Shown piece by piece: positions 58,716 to 64,000 of a stretch of 64,000 nucleotides of DNA. Position 1 is the first letter of the stretch; every line of letters begins with the position of its first letter. The stretch is from NCBI GenBank assembly GCA_026413225.1, contig CM048552.1, positions 168,094,053-168,158,052 of the forward strand, read 5' to 3'. The translations under genes were made by a program, and so were the position numbers. The stretch is from Otis tarda (Eukaryota; Chordata; Aves; Otidiformes; Otididae). Below the pieces are notes generated by a model. The model saw only the letters and a list, made by a program, of their open reading frames with translations. It did no database searches and was not told the origin of the DNA.

Positions 58716-60874
58716 CCAGAAGAGAAATGTCAATGGATCAAATGGATTTGTCTGGTTGTTCAACTGGCAAAAACAAATAGCTGAGTCAGCAATGTAGGCA
58801 TTTGCAAATATTACCGTTAGCATCAGCATGGTAATAGACTGCACAGTGTTGCAGTAGTTAAAAGCGAGAGAGAGATACATGTGTCTTGTTTAAGAGTCTA
58901 GATATAATCTCATTTTCAGCCCTTTAGTTCCATTCATACATACAAGACACAGAATAAGAGATAAAAAATATGAAAGGGAAGATCGAATTCAGACCTGGTT
59001 TCTAGTGGCCTCAGGTATACGCCGTCATCTATGTAAATATTTGCTATTATTTAATGTAATCTATCCTACAGATTGAATAGGCATTTCAAAAGCTGAGAAT
59101 TCAAATCATTTGGCTCTGTGCCTTGCTATCCTTCTTCCTACTTGGTAATCTAACAGAGTCCAAAAGTATTTGCACAGCTGTCACCCTTTCCGTCAAAAAA
59201 AAAAACCGGAGAAAAGTCCCCACAAAACAAAAAAACCCCAAACAAAACTACCCAACAGCCTAATTAAAAAAAATAGTTTAACCAATAACAAAGCAGTTTA
59301 TATTGTGTTCACCTAGTTATATGTCACAGAACAATATTATTATTTTTAAATGGTATAAAATGTTTTCATTGGAGACTGACTGCAATCCAAATCACAATAT
59401 AGACTCACCAATTATTCAAAGATTTTGGGTTAAGTAGCAAATACCCTCCCTCTCCTTCCTTCTCTGTTTATAAATTCTCTATTCTCTAATATTATTTATT
59501 TCCACTTTTCAGTTCCTCTATTGCCAGGATCTTTATTTGCTGCAGTAACTATATCACCATTTTTAATCATACAGCTAACAAATACTTTTTGATAGGACAG
59601 CAATTTGTAATTCCTAGAACTAGCACAGGGTTAGTCTAAAAGAAAGGAGTTAAAGATCCTTCCTTGTCTGGAAATTATTTTGCACAATTACTGCTACTCT
59701 CTTTTAGGCTATCAGACTACATTCATAATACATCATAATCATAATATATCAGCTACATTCGTAAGACTTCATAAATAAGTTGAGGGAACTGTATCCCACT
59801 ATATTTACTCTGAAGTTTAGAGACACAGCTAACTCCAGACATTTCTGAACAGTTCAAAAGGCTATAGAAGGCAAATGAAACTTGGGTGTTCATATTCTGA
59901 AACAGTTTTTGAAATATTGTTCAATATTTTAAGTTGGATAAATATATATTGAATAGTTGTCAGTTTGATCATTTGATCCCTACATCTAGGATCAAAGTAC
60001 TCAACCCAACCAGGTTTTCTACTCCTAGTGCCAAAGTCACTTGAGATATGTACTAGACACTTCAAAAGAAAGTTGACATGAGAAATGTGAAGATAAGAAT
60101 GTATAAATCTGTCTGCAGATTAAATGTAGGTTAAATCCAGTCATTTGGGTTTCTATTATCTCAATCAGAAGAATACCTCATGACCCCCAACCCCTAGCTG
60201 CATAGTCAGTTTCCAAAGTCAATATCATTCATGCAGGAAATATAGTATGGAATAAACTGGAAACCTCTAGCACAGACAGTGTAACTTACCACTTGGCCTC
60301 ATTTATACAGGCACTTGACAGACTGTGAACTTAACTATTTAAGCCCCAACAGTGATAGGTGAACTTCAAAGACTGCTGTCATTGAATTACCATATGCTTT
60401 GAAAAATTCAGTGCTCATCCAAACATTTTATGAATTATCCAAGTTTCATGGTTACGCAAGAAAACAGTCATAGTATAGTGCAACCAGGCTTTACAATAGT
60501 TACAAAACATTCTTTCCTGGTCAGGCTGCTAAGATCTGGAGGAAATTTGAGCACTATCACTGTAGATAACCAGGATTAGGAAATGTAGAAGCAGTAAAAA
60601 CTGCAAATCAGGGCTTTGTGCCTCGATTTGCTATTATTTATTCATCCTGGTACAGTGACTCAGAAGCAGAAATTTGAATCCTGGCCATAGTGCACAAAGT
60701 AATATGCAAGCATATAGAAAGATATTAACTAAGTCAAAATGTTAATCTCTTGTGATTTGTATGAGGCAATAGTAACCACCAACAGACATCCCAAATGAGA
60801 TTATAGATTTGCTGGTGTTAGGTGCTGTGGCAAAAGCCTCAAGCAAAATCCAGAAAAAGCTAGAGATAAGCTAA
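58716..60874. other. AT-rich non-coding DNA
   Basis: No gene or dispersed repeat was recognised; an A-run lies at 59195-59205 with A/C-rich sequence after it. Confidence 0.42.
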
Positions 60875-60879
60875 TGCCC

Positions 60880-61952
60880 TGTCATAGTTTAGCCCCACTC
60901 GGGACCAAGCTACGCAGTCTCTCACTCACTCCCCCCACCCTCCGAAGGAATGGGGGAGAGATAATGTAAGAAAAAGACTTGAGGTGTGAGATTCAGTTAC
61001 GGGCAAAACAAACTTGACCTGGGGAAAATTATTTATTTATCATTAAAACCAAAGCAGGATAATGAGGAAGACAACAAAACAAATCCCCCCTATACCTCCC
61101 TCTTCCCGGGCTTAACTTCATTTTCAATTATCTCTACCTCCTTCCTCCACCCAGAAAGGCACAGGGGGAGAAATAGGGAGTGGAGGTTATGGCCAGTTCA
61201 TTACATGTCACTTTCTGCTGCTCTTTCCTCCTAAAGGGAAGAACTCCTCACATTCCTCCCATGCTCCAGCATCGGGTCCTTTTCCACAGGGTGCAGTCCC
61301 TCAGGAACAGGCTGCCCCAGTGCGGGCCCTCCATTGGCCACAGCCTCCTTCAGGCATTTGCCTGCCCCAGCATGGGGTCCTCCACAGGCTGCAGGTGGAT
61401 CTCTACTCCATGGGCTGCAGGGGGACAGCCTGCTTCACCATGGTCTTCACTATGGGCTGTAAGGGAATCTCTGCCAGGAGAAGCATTACTCCTTCTCCTT
61501 CTTCTTCACTGACCTTGGCATCTGCAGCTGTTCCTCTCACAAGCAATTCTTCACAATCAGCTCAGTCAGATGCCTCTCAGGTTCTCTTCACATCTCCTCT
61601 CTTCACTTCTTGCAGCCTGGCTGGGCCAAATCAGGCCTGGATAGCTGCCCGGCGGGAGGCCAAAGGGTGAGGGCCGCAAGGCCTACAAGGCTTGCACCTT
61701 CCCCTCTCTGCTCCTCGCTTCTGCTTCTTCATGTCTTCTTCCCTTTTTTTTTTTTTTCCTCTCTGTCTTAAATACATTATCATAGAAGTGTTATGACTGA
61801 ACATTCTGTCACCAATTGGCTCAGCCCTGGCCAGTGGCAGGTCCACTGTCTAGACCCCGCCAAGTCCACCAGACAAACAGGAAACTTCTAGCAGCTCCTT
61901 GCAGAAACTGCCACTGTAGCCCCCCGCCGCCTCACTAAACAAAACCAACACA
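60880..61952 (-). mobile_element. Solo LTR (1073 bp), old TGTCGTAG subfamily
   Basis: Edges TGTCATAGTTTAGCCCC and ...CCAACACA, with the exact 5-bp duplication TGCCC at 60875-60879 and 61953-61957. It is collinear with the younger LTRs but carries many substitutions and small deletions (for example around 60990 and 61409). The minus-strand AATAAA is opposite 61032-61037. It is the only complete copy of this subfamily here and the reference for the fragments at 2378, 34053, 35067 and 54403. Confidence 0.92.
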
Positions 61953-61957
61953 TGCCC

Positions 61958-64000
61958 ATATCCTGAAAACACTTATTTTAACAGTTTAAATTAGTTTTAT
62001 GATTTTTAGTCTTAAATCACAATGGAGTGGGAATTTCAGGGTACATTTTCCTTAGTCACACTTAATGTTGCAACAGCCAGAATTAAAGTTTTCTTTTACA
62101 TTGCTGCAGCAGAAGTGTATGCAATTGAGTCTCCAAAGAAGCAGCTGATTCTGGAAATAGCCCCAGGCTTCCACACTTGCAAAGAAATGAAATCAGACCT
62201 TTCAAATAAATTTGATTTACTTTCCCCTCCCTTCTTCAAATTCTGTTGAGTCTGTAAACAGTCTGCAATTATCCCAAAATGAGAATGACATTAACTAATC
62301 TTTGACAGAGCTGCATCCATTTTGGTGAGATATATTCATACAGTCTGCTTTACAGCACATTTAAATGTCTAAGTGGATGTAAAGAAAAATGCTTACAGTA
62401 AAACATCATACAGTTAATGGAAAGATGAAGGCATTTGCAAGGGCCTCAATTTCAGATATGTGAATATCCTTTTTCCTTTTCAATGGCAAAGCAAATTACA
62501 AGGCCAAGGAAACTAGAATTATTTGGTCCAATTACTGGAAAAACATCATTTAAGAAAGACTCAGTGTTTATCAAATGTGATAGCGGTGCTTTTGCAGTAC
62601 AATAGTGAAACAGGTTTGAAACAGTAATGATCAGTTTATTAAAACCACATAAACTTTGCACATATATCATTTTAGTCAGTCTCACATTCATATGCAGCCC
62701 TAATTGAATAGCTTCACTCCAAGGCATCTCGTTCCAGAAAGTGTTATTCACAAATATTGAAAACAGATATCCTACCCCTCTCTAAATATTGATTGTTTTT
62801 TTAATGCTTTTGGTTTTGGAGAGGAGGAGTTGTGTGACTGTAAGCCTTTAAAAGCATTGAAAGTGACTTAAGCACAGCATTGATTTAGCAACATTAAGGT
62901 GTTGTTTTGGTTTTGTTATTTTTTTTTTTAACTGTCTTTTAACAACACTTTCCAAGATCTCAGTAGACACGTACCATTTGAAAATCTAAAACTCTCCTCC
63001 TCCTTTGTTATACACAGATTGTTATTAAAACCATAAATTTAAATGAAAAACTAGAAAATTGTATCACTGGTATGAAAAATGGAAAAAGATCTCACCCTTG
63101 CACTACTGATCTCCACAACAGATAACTGGAGCTTTGTTTGGTTTGTGAGTGAAGCCTGGGGGCAAGAATACCATGGAGTCAGTATCACAGGTTCTAAAAT
63201 ATCTAGAAGCTATTATATACTCTCCATATTTCATGACATTACAGGTAGGCAAGGTTTTATCTAGCTGGTCACAGAAAATATAGTCTTCTGAAAATTTGTT
63301 AGGCTTCCATCTTATTTCTGTTTCTGATCTTGCCCTCTTTTGAATTCAGCCTTCTGAACTGGGAAGGTTTCAAAACAGAAGGATAGTAACTCCATGTAAG
63401 AATAACCGGATGTAAAGCAAACATATAGGATCCTGCACATCCAAGAGAAGGTTCTGTGAGACTGTATTAGGTCATGATGTGATTGTTATGTTGAAAGTTG
63501 ACTTTTTTTTTTTCACTGCAGAAACAGTTGATATGCCTCTCTGATTAAGTCAGAATTGAAAATAGGATTAAGGGAGAACATTCTTCAAAGAGATAAGACT
63601 ACAATATGTCTGTTGCCATAAAAGACCAATTCCTTGTTGTCATGTGCTTTAACCCATTCCATCTCCCTTAGAGTAATGAAAAATATGCAGTAAGACTTCT
63701 AAGCCTTCTTTGTTATTAGATTAAGAGTTGTTTTTCTCAACCCGCCTAAATTACTTTTTAAATGTGCAAAATGCTTTAAAAAAAGTTTGTTGGTTTGTTT
63801 TTCTTCTTGCTAGTGAATAACAGCATTAAATACATTTTAATTCTATTTTAAAGTAGACTTTAGAAGAACTGAGAAATCATTTTCTGTAATTTGGTGAAAA
63901 TACTGGTTATCTTACCTCTGGATAGCATAGAACTCTCTCATACATGCAGGTAGACAGACACAGCATGCCTCTGAAGACTTTACAAGAGAAGAAAACCTGA
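61958..64000. other. AT-rich non-coding DNA to the window end
   Basis: No gene or dispersed repeat was recognised. The ORF at 62022-62249 (+, 75 codons) has balanced codon content but no recognised family and no convincing splice context. T-runs lie at 62921-62930 and 63505-63513. Confidence 0.42.

Noticed and set aside
62022..62249. 75-codon + strand ORF with balanced codon use
   Set aside because: No family recognised. The only acceptor-like site (about 62110) is not linked to any donor or partner exon.
1..64000. tRNA, rRNA, CRISPR array or bacterial operon
   Set aside because: No cloverleaf with A/B-box words, no rRNA core and no regularly spaced repeats were seen. The tandem repeats are microsatellites or LTR-internal.

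Overview
The window is bird nuclear DNA: long AT-rich non-coding stretches broken by GC-rich mobile elements. The case for a bird rests on many CR1 LINE fragments ending in the tandem ATTCTATG-type 3' tail, plus several solo LTRs of avian endogenous-retrovirus type. No mammalian LINE-1 or Alu-like repeat, operon or bacterial signal was seen. I could not name a species or order. No multi-exon host gene, rRNA, tRNA or CRISPR array was recognised. One short candidate 3'-terminal coding exon lies at 47092-47160 (+).

Layout. 1-16.6 kb: mostly unique AT-rich DNA with a CR1 tail (549), a truncated LTR (2378), an internally deleted CR1 (5456), a complete solo LTR (6232-7380) and an unclassified LTR-like block (about 8.9-9.7 kb). 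16.6-18.2 kb: three CR1s packed together in -,+,- order, two of them tail to tail. 20.4-21.3 kb: a solo LTR of a second family. 23.5-27.5 kb: three CR1 pieces, one split by a third-family LTR. 29.3-38.0 kb: a retroviral hot spot with two inverted LTRs around about 300 bp of internal DNA that keeps a tRNA-Lys-type primer-binding site, two further complete solo LTRs and two fragments. 38-48.5 kb: unique AT-rich DNA. 48.6-49.3 kb: a CR1. 53.7-54.9 kb: an LTR/CR1/LTR fragment array. 57.6-58.7 and 60.9-62.0 kb: two more solo LTRs. The rest is unique sequence.

The dominant family, called 'TGTCGTAG' here after its + strand edge, has LTRs of about 1.07-1.15 kb. Five copies have exact 5-bp target duplications. 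Three subfamilies can be told apart by shared differences. The primer-binding site after the 29262-30404 copy fixes the sense direction, so most copies are antisense to the + strand. All coding remnants are dead CR1 or retroviral pieces. Nothing here works as a pathway; the window records successive insertions, recombination to solo LTRs and local rearrangement. The most unusual object is the head-to-head LTR pair at 29262-31826, whose - strand member is a mosaic of two subfamilies.
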